From assembly GCA_947652115.1 (NCBI GenBank), contig OX393564.1, positions 22,686,629-22,750,628 on the forward strand: a DNA stretch of 64,000 nucleotides. The letters are read 5' to 3'. Positions 57,301 to 64,000 of the stretch are shown here, in pieces. The stretch is from Blastomussa wellsi. Taxonomy: Eukaryota; Cnidaria; Anthozoa; Scleractinia; Plerogyridae. A model generated the notes under the pieces. The model was given only the letters and a program-made list of their open reading frames with translations, was not told the origin of the DNA and searched no databases. Numbering within the stretch: position 1 is the first letter of the stretch; each line of letters starts with the position of its first letter. The position numbers were made by a program, and so were the translations under genes.

Positions 57301-60300
57301 CCTTTTCCCTGCAAGGGAAATAGGGCCTTCATCATGAATTGTACTATCAACTAACTGTAGGTCCCACCTTTGTAATGTTAGATTTTTTCCTTGTGAAATT
57401 GTTATTACTGTTGTTGCTTTTTTGCCTTTAATGTTCTTTTGCTATTAATTTTTCCTCAGTTACTGTAAGTGTGCCATTACTTTGTCATCATCATCATCAT
57501 CATCATTTCTCTTGGTGCCATAAGGCACATAAGGCTTTAACACTATCTCTCCACTGGCACCGGTCCACTGCTTTGACCCTCACGCTTGCCCATGTTTCCC
57601 ACCCAGCTAAACGTCTTTCCTCCTCGACCATCCTCCGCCAAGTTGTCTTCGGTCTTCCTGGTTTCCTTTTCCCCTCCGGCCTCCACTCCAATGCGGTCAC
57701 ACAGTGCTCTTCCTTGTTCTTTCTCATTATGTGTCCAATCCAATTCCATCTTCGCCGTCTGATTTCGTCACTTACTCTGTTTACTCCTGTGTTCTCCTCA
57801 ATTTCTTGATGGGAAATAGTCTGGGGCCACCTTATCTTCAATATACGTTTCATGCATTTATATTGAAAAGCGTCCATCTTCTTGGCTTCTTTCTTTGTGA
57901 GTTTCCAAGCTTCACAACCATACATCAAGACCCCTCTAACAATCGTTTTAAACAACTGAACCTTCGTCTTCCTGCTATCATCCCATCCAGGAGGGAGTAG
58001 ATTGAAACACTCCAGCCTACAGTAGTTGCTTCATGATGTGAAAACCGCAATAGCTCTGGCTTGATGTGCCAGTAGGATTTAATGCAGACTTCAATTTTTT
58101 TCTCTATTTTTTCACCTCGCCGCTGTTCATGGTTCACACTGGCTTGAAAGTTACAATATATACCTTCAGTTGTTAAATGCTTGTTGTACACTGTAGCTGG
58201 AGAGTAGAATATTCCCCTCCCAATAAATAGTACTAAAAAGTTTTCAGAATGTAGCTTGTAAGATAGTTACTAAGTTGGAAATCTTTGTTAATTTCAGGGT
58301 ATAATGTCAGCTTGGAATCACGGTGCAGATCCTTCAGATTATCTCCTTATTAATGACCGTGTACAGCTTTTCAAGGTATGATGTGACTGAAGCTTTTCTT
58401 GAACAAGACAAATCAAGTTATTTCCGGTTGAAGACCAATAAAAACTGGCCTGACTGTGAATTTCAAAGTGAGCTTTTGAACCCTTTCAGACCAAGAGTAC
58501 AAATGATTAGCATCTAATTACCGTTTGTTTTTTTAGGAAAAACTTGAAAGTGGACCTTTCCTTCAAGATAAAGTGAAAGAGTGTTTCAAAGACAATCCGC
58601 ATTGCCTCACTCTGGTCATGAATCCTGACGTATGTGCAGTCCAGAATCTATTTTTTTTAAGTGTTGTATGGTTGTTCAAAGGGTGGATAATACTGCCCTA
58701 TTATTAATCACTGTCCAGAGGATTGGAATTAACAAAAACAAACTTTGCTATCCACTGGATAGCGATTTCTTTCTGAAGACTGCTAAAAAAATAGCTTTCT
58801 TGATTGCCAGAGCACTAGCACTGATAGCATTTTATTCCCTTTGAGCAAACAGTGTCTGGCTACAGTTAAAAGAAAGGTAAAGCCTTTAAAATCTGACTGG
58901 CTCATAGCTGCCGCCACTTAAGGACGTTCGCGCAAAAATTTTCTATCATTGATTTTTTTTCTGAAACTCTCACCACAGTAGGATAATGAGTTAGTAATGT
59001 CAGAAATGTAAAAAAAATTGGGGTCACCGACTTCGTTTTGGAGATAACATGCACAGAAGAACACCCTAAATCTGAAAACTCTCGCTTCGTTAGCGAATAC
59101 AGCTACAGTGTCTGTAAGCACAAAAATATTGGAACTAAATCTTTGAAATGAACGTGTCTCTGGCAAATGTTGTTTAAATGGACCCATAAAGTGAATTTAT
59201 TCAATTGGTGTGGTTCCTTAAAGAAAACAATTGCATTTAGCGACCACATTTGCACTCGCCTAACAGCCGCAAGATTGCAGGATTCGATGTCCTGTGGGCA
59301 GAAAACCTTAAAATTTTTAAACTTCCCACATTGATTTTTTGTTCATTTTTTGACAAACTACCGAGAATTGTAAATAAAATCAGTTCGTGAAAAAAAGTAG
59401 GGGTCAACGACCATTAAGAGAGTAAACTACCAGCTAAGTTACGAAACGGCTTCTGACCCTTTGTTTTTTCTCAGCGCACGCGCTCGATGGATGACATGGC
59501 GTGACGAATCCCGTGCGCAGTAACGATGCGCAGAAACAATTAGCGCGAACGTCCTTAAGTCTAATTTCTGCAGCATGAAGCGGCTAGGAGTATTTCTACA
59601 CCCCCTGGATGTGATGCTAGTCCATCACAGGGTTCTCCCCAGCATTCTGTCAGACTGTTCCAACAATTCGCTGGTAGAAAGAAAAAAGTAGTGCTATATT
59701 CAGACATTGGAAAACAAAGTAGCCAAGTATCGTCAAGTACCCGAGTTCACGGTCTCGTCTTCTCACTTGCACATTGGCACCATGCCCAAATATTGTCATG
59801 GCTACCTGAGAAATGGTGTGTTCACATTAGCTCCCAGCACGAATCATACTTTGGTACCATGCCCTGTAGTATCAATTAAGCAATAGACCACAAGTTTCTA
59901 TGGTTTATAAGCTGATAAACCACTTGGGATGTTGGCAGAACACGAGAAGAATTTGTAAATCACGAGCCGCAGGCGAGTGATTTACGAATTCTTCGAGTGT
60001 TCTTCCAACATCCCAAGTGGTTTATCGGCCTATAAACCATAGAAACTTGTGGTCTATTGCTTTTATATAATAATTCAGAAGACGCGCGATTTTTCCATGA
60101 GTTTACTGGCACAATAAACCATAGCTGATTGACCAATCAGAGCGCGCGCATTGATTTGGTTATTATATAAAATTGAATAAACAATGTATAACTACAGATG
60201 ATTACATGCAAGTCAAATTTGTTTCTACAGCATATCCCACATCTTTACATTTTCTTATTTAAATTTCAACAGCCAGAGTACGAGACAGAACTGAACAGAA

Positions 60301-63201
60301 AGGAACAAGAAAAGTTAAAGAGCAAAGTTAGCTGTCTATCTGAAGAAGACAAAACATCTATTTATCAAAAAGGTGATTGAGTCGCATTTGATCATGCTTA
60401 CAGTGTATATTTGCGCCTTTGCGTCTTTTTAGTCTGAGTTATTTCAAACTAGTTTTAATGTGGTACAATGTTCATATGAAAATTAACCTCGTCCCCAGAG
60501 CCCGCTTTTCTTTTGGTCGGCACCAAAAGAAAAGCGGGCTCTGGTTACGAGATTGATATGAAATACAACTGCCTGGCCCTTTCACTTTGTGAACTGCTGG
60601 GTTCCAAAGAGATACAAGAGGATAGACTGATTTGTTCGTAACACAGTATTTATACTACAATAATGCAGTGACTTAGTGGTACATGTTCTTTAAGCTGGGG
60701 GATGAGCTAAATGTTTGCAAGTCAACTTCAGCAAGGCTCTTGTCAAACAAGCAAACACTTTCATCAGCTCTTGTTCTCATTTGATTAGAATACCTTTGAG
60801 TAGGAAGAATAAAGCTATCGAATCCTTGTAAGCTATCATAATTGAAGTCTCGTTTTACTCCTCGTTAGATATTGAACTGGCACAACTACAGAATGCCACA
60901 GAAGATGTGTCATGTCTTCCAAAGATGGTGATTTCTGGTAAGCTATAGCTTATCTATCAAGGTGGGGATGCCATGTTGCTTGATGAGACAAACGAACATC
61001 TGAGTTTAAATGACTTTTGTCCATTTTCTCTAGATATTGATCTCAGCATCAAGCCTGTCCCCTTGGAACACTACATTTCTGGTAGGTCGTCTACAGTTTG
61101 AACACAAACCTTTAAGGCTGCTTGAGATGGTTTCCAGTCCATAATGTGTAATCTCCACCTGGAATGTTTATATGAGACTCGCATAACGGAATGTTAATGA
61201 GCCAAATTGCAAATTACGGAGCAAAGTTAGCTTTTTCTTTATTATTAACGCCAGATATCCCTGCAAAACATTAACAATGAATAGAAGAAACTTCAGTACT
61301 GTATTCCAAATCGACGTTTCAGGACAACGAGCAATCCTGAACAAAATGAGCCACAATGGCGGACTGAAAGACTTCATGTATGCTATTACTGAAGTGTAAC
61401 ATATCAATGATCTGAAAACAAAAATGAAAGCAAATCCCAAGACTGGACAGTACAGACTGGAAATCATTTTTAGGTAAACTAAGGGCAGATCAGAATTATT
61501 ACTTGTAGCTCTCTGTATGCATTGCATGCCTTTGATACTAGATCACTGTTGGCCGTGAAAGTACAACGACATATACTAATATGGGTTAATGACGCGTTGT
61601 CTTTCCAACAGCTGGTGTTCCTGTGCAGTATTGCGAGCAGCCTACCAATGGAATTACGTACTTCCGTGCGATTTCCAGTATAACCGACATACCTGGTGAT
61701 TTGAGGGAATATCTGCCTCTCTTCTGCTTCATACTAACCAAGTAGGTTTCTTATGGAATTACTGTAGCGAGTGGCACGAAGAGAAGTAGCTTTCGAATCT
61801 TGAATGATAAGGGTTTATGTCACGAGACAAGGAGCGTATATAATGGATTTTCTTTAGAATGAAGGGACTAAGAATTTGTCACTCCTCAGCAGTCCTAGAT
61901 GGGATGCTAGTAGGTCTTAGCTTCTTACAGTTGCACATTACCATTATATGTACACCAATGTTTGCAAGAGAGAGGCAACGTTGGAGTCAAGTGTCTTGAC
62001 CAAGAAAGTTATTTGTAAAAATCTTAGTCAAGAGAGTTTTCCTTGTTCTCCACCATACCTTGGTTTGACTGTACTTGGGGTACTTGCGTAGTGTTAAATG
62101 CAAGAATGGCACTGACATTTGAAAGAAAATATCGTTTTACCCTGACAAATATTTGGAGCTAACCATTCTCGGGTAATTGTTATTTAGGCTAACTGAAGTC
62201 CTGTATTTAACTGCTACAAGGCTACTTAATCCAACCTGCGCATCCCTGTAGGCAGCCAACATGTGTGCGTGCACAATTTCGTATTTCAAAGTTTGCGATA
62301 GCTCTGTTCGGTCAGATTTTTATTTTGTCTAACTCTACAGTGAAATGTTTGCTTGTCCTGTTTTAGGATGGGTGCTGGTAACCTTAACTACCGCGAGTTG
62401 TCCCAGATGATGGAACTGAGGACAGGTGGCATGGCACTATCAACTCACATCTCTACCCACCACAGTGATATGAAGGCTTTTGAACAGGTGAGGGTGGATT
62501 CGGACAGCAGATAAAGTAGATTTTTGGGGGAGAGGGGTGAGGGATAGTCCATGGTGAGTTCAGCATGGTAACTACCAAGGAAGGGTGGGGTGGGGTCACT
62601 ACGTTACCGTTCTGTTGGGAGTGGGACGGAGTATAACTTCTTTAAACAAGGCGTTCTTTTGGCTCATTAGTGGAAACAGTGATGTTCTCTGGACAGATGG
62701 AAATGGTTGTCGGTAGGAATATACGACAGAAGAATCTTGTTATTAATTGTTTAGCGGCTTTGTCCTGCAATATTAAGTTATTTTTATTATTTTAAATTTT
62801 ACTAAAAGAGTTTTCCAATATAAAAGAAAACTCCAATGAATCGATGGTGAATTTTTGCATCGCAGGGTCTTGAATTTTCCTCTCACTGCCTCGACAAGAA
62901 CCTTCCTCATATGTTTTACTTGTGGGCAGAAATATTTTCCAGGTTTGTGTCGTTAATTCAAATATTTTTTCCTTAGTCTCCATTGTGTGCTAGGATGAAG
63001 CAAACAGTATTTATTTTTTGCAAAATCCATTGCAGACCTACGCTTAATGACACTGAACGTCTGCGCACACTCATTAACATGCTCGCCTCAGATCTAGCGA
63101 TGTCTGTCTCCCACTCAGGACACTCGTATGCAATGGCACTGGCAGCTAGTTCCTTATCTCCCGCAGCACATCTGAGTGAGCAGTTTGGAGGACTTTCTCA
63201 G
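33356..63201 (+). CDS. PITRM1: PITRM1, mitochondrial presequence protease (M16C; C-terminus beyond the window)
   Basis: Exons: 33356-33420, 34448-34515, 34636-34682, 35126-35232, 36518-36669, 50220-50334, 51412-51508, 52211-52318, 52857-52909, 53230-53356, 53807-53895, 55838-55966, 56600-56713, 56909-57005, 58298-58375, 58537-58629, 60273-60372, 60869-60937, 61034-61081, 61612-61741, 62367-62487, 62866-62942, 63036-63201. All 23 join in frame (2,250 nt, 750 residues); about 290 more residues are expected. The start [20 protein letters not shown] is Arg/Lys-containing without acid residues, as in a matrix-targeting presequence. The inverted zinc motif HILEH is at H111-E114-H115, and the distal ligand is E212 in [10 protein letters not shown]. 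The enzyme degrades cleaved presequences and other short peptides in the mitochondrial matrix. Intron 5 (13.5 kb) is almost wholly transposon. Coding parts look intact. Confidence 0.95.
33844..33859. repeat. Poly-G tract
   Basis: A run of about 13 G after GCGG in PITRM1 intron 1. Length is likely unreliable in sequencing. The rest of this 1-kb intron shows only short repeats of TAGTCCAT/GGGTAGT near 33895-34015. Confidence 0.5.
35650..35949. mobile_element. 300-bp MITE, CAGGGTTCGTAC family, copy 1
   Basis: Termini CAGGGTTCGTACAGG and GAGTATGAACCCTG are inverted repeats. The interior is rich in CATGGAAA/GTCATGGAATTT units. It is flanked by TGTTCA on both sides, a likely target duplication. 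Lies in PITRM1 intron 4. Confidence 0.75.
36031..36431. repeat. GATC-rich degenerate tandem repeat
   Basis: About 400 bp built of loosely repeated 10-20-bp units such as AAGATCCTTGAGGATCTT, holding roughly two dozen GATC sites in both orientations. It lies directly upstream of PITRM1 exon 5, in intron 4. Confidence 0.7.
36867..37115. repeat. Left TIR and subterminal repeats of the 13-kb element
   Basis: The 34-bp TIR is at 36867-36900. It is followed by about three ~55-bp units of GTTATCCGTTCAAAAAAAAT plus GCCGTTCGCACGGCTT. Multiple GCCGTTC copies in both orientations are plausible transposase-binding sites. Confidence 0.75.
37130..37740. repeat. ~300-bp direct repeats inside the 13-kb element (third copy at 40850-41200)
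   Basis: Two adjacent diverged copies share AAAGATGTTATCCGA, TTTCACACACAAGAATTT, CTTCCCAAGACTACCAAGAA and TCGCTAAAATCCTTTGCAAG. A third copy lies at 40850-41200, on the far side of the Harbinger element, which therefore inserted into an existing tandem array. Confidence 0.65.
37989..39221 (+). CDS. PIF/Harbinger transposase (DDE_Tnp_4 nuclease)
   Basis: 410 codons in one exon. A helical N-terminal part (about residues 85-200) precedes an RNase H-like nuclease with D207 in [10 protein letters not shown]295 in LVGDSAYP and E332 in [16 protein letters not shown], the expected DDE triad. [15 protein letters not shown] (about 250-264) and [11 protein letters not shown] (about 363-373) are family hallmarks. 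An acidic tail follows (DDGDDGDDG). Residues 1-70 are Leu- and Arg-rich and less typical, so the true start could be a later ATG. It works with the neighbouring Myb/SANT protein, which in this superfamily is needed for nuclear import and TIR binding. No frameshift or stop was seen. Confidence 0.95.
   Translation: MISGVMLPRHIIACILAFLFLEFVQLQQRQLLLLLCQWRLHLVRLQLVLEHHNRFFRRRRRRPHPYYWNLPRPCNSWFEIHFHRRNIPEEFFYRQMRMSRDTFDTLLATLRHKLQREDTRLRNCIPPEKVLAIGLYRLAHGGSFENAGIAMNVGKATAREAFTDVVNAIYDFRNDFIKFPTNEAETRASIATFEELSDLPNIAGAIDGTHIKIKAPKESAVDYFSRYQQHDVAVQGIVDGKKIFLDIAAGFPGSLHDARVLRNSSIYERAEQGNVLAVPIHVTGGHEIQPYLVGDSAYPLSRWLQKPYPEGTRDPSEIQFNKQLSAARVKVECAFGILKGRWRILSFVEEASVARVSRIIVACAVLHNFCILHRDEWDFDDGDDGDDGQNPNGDVIGDGEAIREILKNNL
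39578..40501 (-). CDS. Harbinger Myb/SANT-like DNA-binding protein
   Basis: 307 codons, convergent with the transposase and ending 356 bp from it. The N-terminus is Tyr/Ser-rich. A lysine-rich patch (KKGKGPKKQ, about 86-94) could be a nuclear signal. A Myb/SANT-type trihelix spans about residues 99-172 with spaced aromatic residues (Y108, W113, W129, W165). The C-terminus has a basic stretch (RRMRKKRK) and a coiled coil (about 265-305). ATG codons at residues 1 and 9 are both possible starts. The transposase/Myb pair is the standard gene content of PIF/Harbinger elements, which is the main support for the role. Confidence 0.88.
   Translation of the reverse strand: MRGNQTAKMEDSYLGMLNDDDPYSEYNYYGSQVYVSAASPGPRPYASLCHPYVNHPIQPSTSTSYITTNQIESSQVEESRADESRKKGKGPKKQAAKYDSFEPEEERYLVNLWVSYHERLESKDARKFWLKIVDELNAKYNHSRTVEKCKRKMKYLVDKYKERKDWNRKQSGGSIWKSPHYDEIDEVLGVRDVVTFSNVAGAGSESQNMSNTTSQEGSSSGTPSPAPADTSSSSADSEKESRRMRKKRKTPQTPDAENETGKVMKTVIDQGERIAGLMEKMQEDQTKQVDMMTKFMGAMLEIVKKDN
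41280..41855. repeat. Cluster of ~120-bp repeats in direct and inverted orientation
   Basis: A block containing GGCTAATCCAAACCCATCGT, ATGTCGATTAGGAAAGGTCA and AGCGATCCTGAAATGATTTA appears at about 41320-41440. It appears again in the same direction at about 41520-41660, and inverted at about 41690-41815. The second and third copies form a large hairpin around TTAGTGTTTTTAACACC. No ORF. Internal to the 13-kb element, just upstream of the BEN gene, so it could act as its regulatory region. Confidence 0.65.
42671..45641 (+). CDS. BEN-domain coiled-coil protein with a frameshift in the BEN domain
   Basis: Five exons: 42671-42860, 42983-43122, 43502-43801, 44453-44572 and 45094-45641. Exon 1 is in an open frame from 42527, so the start could be earlier. 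It encodes an N-terminal domain ([20 protein letters not shown]..., up to [13 protein letters not shown]), a Lys/Arg-rich linker with [18 protein letters not shown], two coiled coils ([34 protein letters not shown]), an acidic Thr/Glu segment and a C-terminal BEN domain. The BEN domain is recognised by [18 protein letters not shown] followed by [14 protein letters not shown] and [18 protein letters not shown]. The second half is one frame away: at the run of seven A (45461-45467) the open frame goes to a stop at 45489, while the remainder reads on to 45641. BEN domains bind DNA and repress chromatin. AATAAA is at 45731. Confidence 0.72.
44735..45065. repeat. ~170-bp tandem duplication in BEN-gene intron 4
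   Basis: The block TTACACTTTGGTTGTTT, CTTGAGCAC-ATAT, CTACGAGTGAACTGCAGTCA and ATGTCTTAAGTC is present twice with small differences. Confidence 0.65.
45731..45736 (+). promoter_or_regulatory. Polyadenylation signal of the BEN-domain gene
   Basis: AATAAA about 90 bp past the TAA at 45639-45641. Confidence 0.5.
46388..46740. mobile_element. 353-bp Harbinger-type MITE
   Basis: Ends GGCCCGGTTCATACGTCGCA and, inverted, GGCCCGGTTCATACGTCCCA are flanked by TAA on both sides (46385-46387, 46741-46743). No ORF. Nested in the 13-kb element between its two genes. Confidence 0.8.
47176..48921 (-). CDS. Intact 581-aa ORF of the DUF7869-like family; candidate transposase of the 13-kb element
   Basis: Single uninterrupted frame from ATG at 48921. 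A Cys cluster opens the protein ([13 protein letters not shown], residues 27-39). A conserved N-terminal block follows ([20 protein letters not shown], then [20 protein letters not shown], about 99-131) and a CLTC knuckle (222-225). The C-terminal half has an RNase H-like pattern: HYSFDFAQQ (299-306), [12 protein letters not shown] (379-390) and [12 protein letters not shown] (416-427), then [13 protein letters not shown] know the family as a multicopy group of uncharacterised animal proteins, often labelled DUF7869. D302, D381 and D423 could be catalytic acids, but that is inferred. It is the only large intact non-Harbinger ORF between the 13-kb TIRs, which makes it the best transposase candidate. 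Confidence 0.75.
   Translation of the reverse strand: MAECDQADLLIDKEEIVEKVKQFLQAGCGCSQGMKGGNCSQQFSEAAVLINLNNCMELSHGELDLVILANIQAFTNIEVSGEKRKRSPRCSFTFQARAICKEMFLNLYGVSYSRFRRLKDHYEENGISLRVHGNRKRLPHNTTPQAVNEDIKNFLTNYVEENAVLLPGRIPGFKNDDIKLLSSSDTKMSVWREFKKACQETEKQAVCYTKFIDLWQQFHPNVVVAKPMSDLCLTCQQNTSKLVRSANLPDQEKSECVQAQQEHLNCVQTERDLYRRVCQEAKTNFETLEEQIDLDEPHEACSLKTNLHYSFDFAQQIHIPSNPMQPGPIYFKTPRKCGIFGVMCEAIPRQVNYLIDEASDTGKGANTTISYVHHYFQNHGLGETQAHLHADNCSGQNKNNYFIWYLAWRTIVQLHDSINYSFLIAGHTKFGPDRCFGIIKRAYKVSFVSSLYEFADMVEGSSTVGLNKAQLVGTHDGRTIVPAYNWSSFLERYFNKLPNIKKYHHFRFSKDEPGKVYFKELNTSPEQSRMLLKNCAILPPASTLPPTINPEGLSHDRKQYLFREIRTFCKPGTEDLVAPPP
49640..49894. repeat. Right subterminal repeats and TIR of the 13-kb element
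   Basis: Repeated CAGCCGTTCACTTGAGYCGT plus TCAAAATTTTTCT units (three copies, 49690-49785) lead into the 34-bp TIR at 49861-49894. AGTT follows at 49895-49898. Confidence 0.75.
50091..50145. repeat. (ATC)n microsatellite
   Basis: Interrupted ATC/ATT trinucleotides about 75 bp upstream of PITRM1 exon 6, in what remains of the original intron. Confidence 0.7.
51773..52045. mobile_element. 273-bp MITE, CAGGGTTCGTAC family, copy 2
   Basis: Same ends (CAGGGTTCGTACAGA / GAGTACAAACCCTG) and same CATGGAAA-rich interior as the copy at 35650, with an internal deletion. TTAC flanks suggest a target duplication. Lies in PITRM1 intron 7. Confidence 0.72.
53515..53690. mobile_element. Degenerate MITE of the CCCTGTTAATACGGCC type
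   Basis: Starts ACAATGGAAC...CCCCATTAATATC and ends TGGCCGTATTAACAGGGTTC; the ends are loosely inverted. Related to 30850-31500. Lies in PITRM1 intron 10. Confidence 0.45.
54064..54176. mobile_element. 113-bp foldback element
   Basis: The arms TCAATTTTGCCCTTGGTGCA plus ATATGGTATTTT (54064-54095) and their near-exact complement (54145-54176) enclose a short A/T-rich loop. Lies in PITRM1 intron 11. Confidence 0.65.
54464..55022. mobile_element. 559-bp foldback element with TTAA ends
   Basis: The two arms, about 265 bp each, are near-perfect complements (TTAAAGTGCCACTACGATGA ... its inverse at 55003-55022), meeting around 54740. Internal landmarks GAAAATGACGTCATTTTCTC and GGCGGCCGTAAATTC occur in both arms. 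TTAA stands at both termini. No ORF. Lies in PITRM1 intron 11. Confidence 0.85.
57100..57200 (+). mobile_element. SINE family A fragment
   Basis: Diverged but ordered remnants: TGCCCTGATTGTAAGTGTGC, TGGTTCAATCCCTGGGTGGG (B box) and GTGTTTCTGGGCAAGAGGCC. Lies in PITRM1 intron 14. Confidence 0.45.
57276..57335 (-). mobile_element. LINE 3' tail with (ATG)n
   Basis: A (CATCAT)n tract followed by TTCCTTTTCCCTGCAAGGGA resembles the tail end of a minus-strand LINE. It is about 150 bp from the coding LINE fragment below. Weak evidence. Confidence 0.3.
57480..57990 (-). pseudogene. 5'-truncated LINE: C-terminal part of a reverse-transcriptase polyprotein
   Basis: The minus strand encodes about 160 residues typical of the C-terminus of animal non-LTR retrotransposon ORF2: [20 protein letters not shown], then [58 protein letters not shown], and a final [16 protein letters not shown]. 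The conserved reverse-transcriptase and endonuclease domains are absent. The coding part is open to a stop at 57503, followed by a short tail ending in (ATG)n at 57482-57506, as in RTE/CR1-like elements. It is antisense to PITRM1, inside intron 14. The 5' break falls near 57990, where SINE-like TCCATCCAGGAGGG sequence begins. Confidence 0.82.
58918..59558. mobile_element. 641-bp MITE with TTAA ends
   Basis: Termini TTAAGGACGTTCGCGC and GCGCGAACGTCCTTAA are perfect inverted repeats including TTAA. No significant ORF. Lies in PITRM1 intron 16. Confidence 0.75.
59565..59660 (-). mobile_element. SINE family A 3' fragment
   Basis: TTTCTGCAGCATGAAGCGGC, then AGGAGTATTTCTACACCCCC, then GATGCTAGTCCATCACAGGG match the family A end seen at 22150-22240. 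Confidence 0.6.
59878..60063. mobile_element. 186-bp foldback element
   Basis: The left arm AAGCAATAGACCACAAGTTT, CTATGGTTTATAAGC and ACCACTTGGGATGTTGGCAG is matched by its complement ending GTGGTCTATTGC. The centre is ATCACGAGCCGCAGGCGAGT. Lies in PITRM1 intron 16. Confidence 0.75.
60488..60551. mobile_element. 64-bp palindromic element
   Basis: AGAGCCCGCTTTTCTTTTGG and its exact inverse flank a 6-8-bp centre (TCGGCA). The outer CTCGT/ACGAG arms also pair. Lies in PITRM1 intron 17. Confidence 0.75.
61886..62020 (-). mobile_element. Degenerate SINE family A fragment
   Basis: CCTAGATGGGATGCTAGTAG, a diverged centre, then GAGAGGCAACGTTGGAGTCA and GTGTCTTGACCAAGAAAG in family order. Lies in PITRM1 intron 20. 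Confidence 0.45.
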
Positions 63202-63299
63202 GTATTCATCACACGTTACGTGTCGCACACACAAACATTTTGGAGTCTAAATGGGGTCCCATTAAGACATATAGCAGTGGCATGCTGCTGGCTAGTCAA

Positions 63300-64000
63300 T
63301 TTGAGGGAAAACGTTTGGAAGCGCGGGAAAACATGTAACCGGTTGTAAGCACGGGAAAACGTAACCGATTATAAGCGCGGGAAAACATGTAACCGGTTGA
63401 AAACGCGGGAAAACATGTAACCGGTTGTAAGCGTGGGAAAACGTAACCGATCGTAAGCGTGGGAAAACATGTAGCCGGTTGTAAGCGCGGGAAAACGTAA
63501 CCGATTATAAGCGCGGGAAAACATGTAACCGGTTGTAAGCGCGGGAAAACGTAACCGATTATAAGCGCGGGAAAACGTGTAACCGGTTGTAAGCGCGGGA
63601 AAACGAAACCGATTATAAGCGCGGGAAAACATGTAACCGGTTGAAAACGCGGGAAAACATGCAACCGGTTGTAAGCGTGGGAAAACGTAACCGATCGAAA
63701 GCGTGGGAAAACATGTAGCCGGTTGTGAGCGCGGTAAAACGTAACTGATTGTAAGCGCGGGGAAACACGAAGCCGGTTGTAAGAGCGGGAAAAATGTAAC
63801 CGATTGTAAGCGCGGGAAAACATAACCGATTATAAGCGAATGAAAACATGTAACCGGTTGAAAGCGCGGGAAAACATGTAGCCGGTTAACGTTGTGAGTG
63901 CGAGAAAACGTAACTGATTGTAAGCGCGGGAAAGCATGTAGTCGGTTATAAGAGCGGGAAGACATGTAACCGATTGTAATCGCGCGAAAACGTAGCTGAT
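63300..64000. repeat. Two-subunit minisatellite (~54-bp higher-order unit), runs off the right edge
   Basis: Subunit a (AAGCGCGGGAAAACATGTAA plus CCGGTTGT, 28 bp) alternates with subunit b (AAGCGCGGGAAAACGTAACC plus GATTAT, 26 bp). About 26 subunits are visible, with sporadic changes (GCGTGG, AAGCCGG, GAGCGGG) and some b-b or a-a runs. It begins about 100 bp after PITRM1 exon 23 and lies in the next intron. Because a+b is 54 bp, several minus-strand frames stay open for up to 198 codons. Confidence 0.9.

Noticed and set aside
57471..58000. Plus-strand ORFs of 98-112 codons
   Set aside because: Antisense of the LINE coding fragment, whose minus-strand reading matches retrotransposon C-termini.
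63296..63965. Overlapping minus-strand ORFs of 78-198 codons
   Set aside because: They are translations of the 54-bp minisatellite, whose length is a multiple of three; no domain and no splice context.
63300..64000. CRISPR-like array
   Set aside because: Units are contiguous without unique spacers, and the genome is animal.

Overview
The window is nuclear DNA of an animal, most likely an anthozoan cnidarian and probably a stony coral. The genes have many short exons with GT-AG introns. The proteins encoded are metazoan (CEP85, CEP57, PITRM1), and the introns are full of tRNA-derived SINEs, MITEs, foldback elements and minisatellites of the kind seen in coral genomes. The taxonomic call is inference from gene structure and repeat style.

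Layout. The left edge (460-664, minus) holds the first coding exon of a small single-pass membrane protein that continues off the window. Minus-strand CEP85/CEP85L follows, with 16 recognised exons from 13785 down to a stop at 2673 and a probable promoter near 16.5 kb. Minus-strand CEP57 follows, with nine exons from 32998 to 24217 that join in frame to 500 codons. Its last two exons lie in an apparently exact 3,915-bp tandem duplication (18754-22668 and 22669-26583), so a second copy of both exons lies downstream of the stop. PITRM1, the mitochondrial presequence protease, starts divergently at 33356 on the plus strand, 357 bp from the CEP57 start codon. I can chain 23 exons in frame (750 codons) up to 63201, and the gene runs off the right edge.

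The main accessory region is the 13.5-kb intron between PITRM1 exons 5 and 6. Almost all of it is one unit (36867-49894) bounded by 34-bp terminal inverted repeats, an AGTT target duplication and GCCGTTC-rich subterminal repeats. It carries an intact 581-codon ORF of a widespread animal family with a [12 protein letters not shown] signature (my candidate transposase), a multi-exon BEN-domain gene with a one-base frameshift in the BEN domain, and internal direct and inverted repeats. Nested in it are a 2,999-bp apparently intact PIF/Harbinger transposon (transposase plus Myb/SANT protein, TTA target duplication) and a 353-bp Harbinger-type MITE with a TAA duplication.

How the genes relate. CEP85 and CEP57 both act at the centrosome and lie head to tail on the same strand; CEP57 and PITRM1 share a short divergent promoter region. 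The remaining introns contain dispersed repeats: TTAA-flanked MITEs and foldbacks, two SINE families, 5'-truncated LINE tails, and a two-subunit minisatellite at the right edge. No rRNA gene, CRISPR array or bacterial feature was seen.
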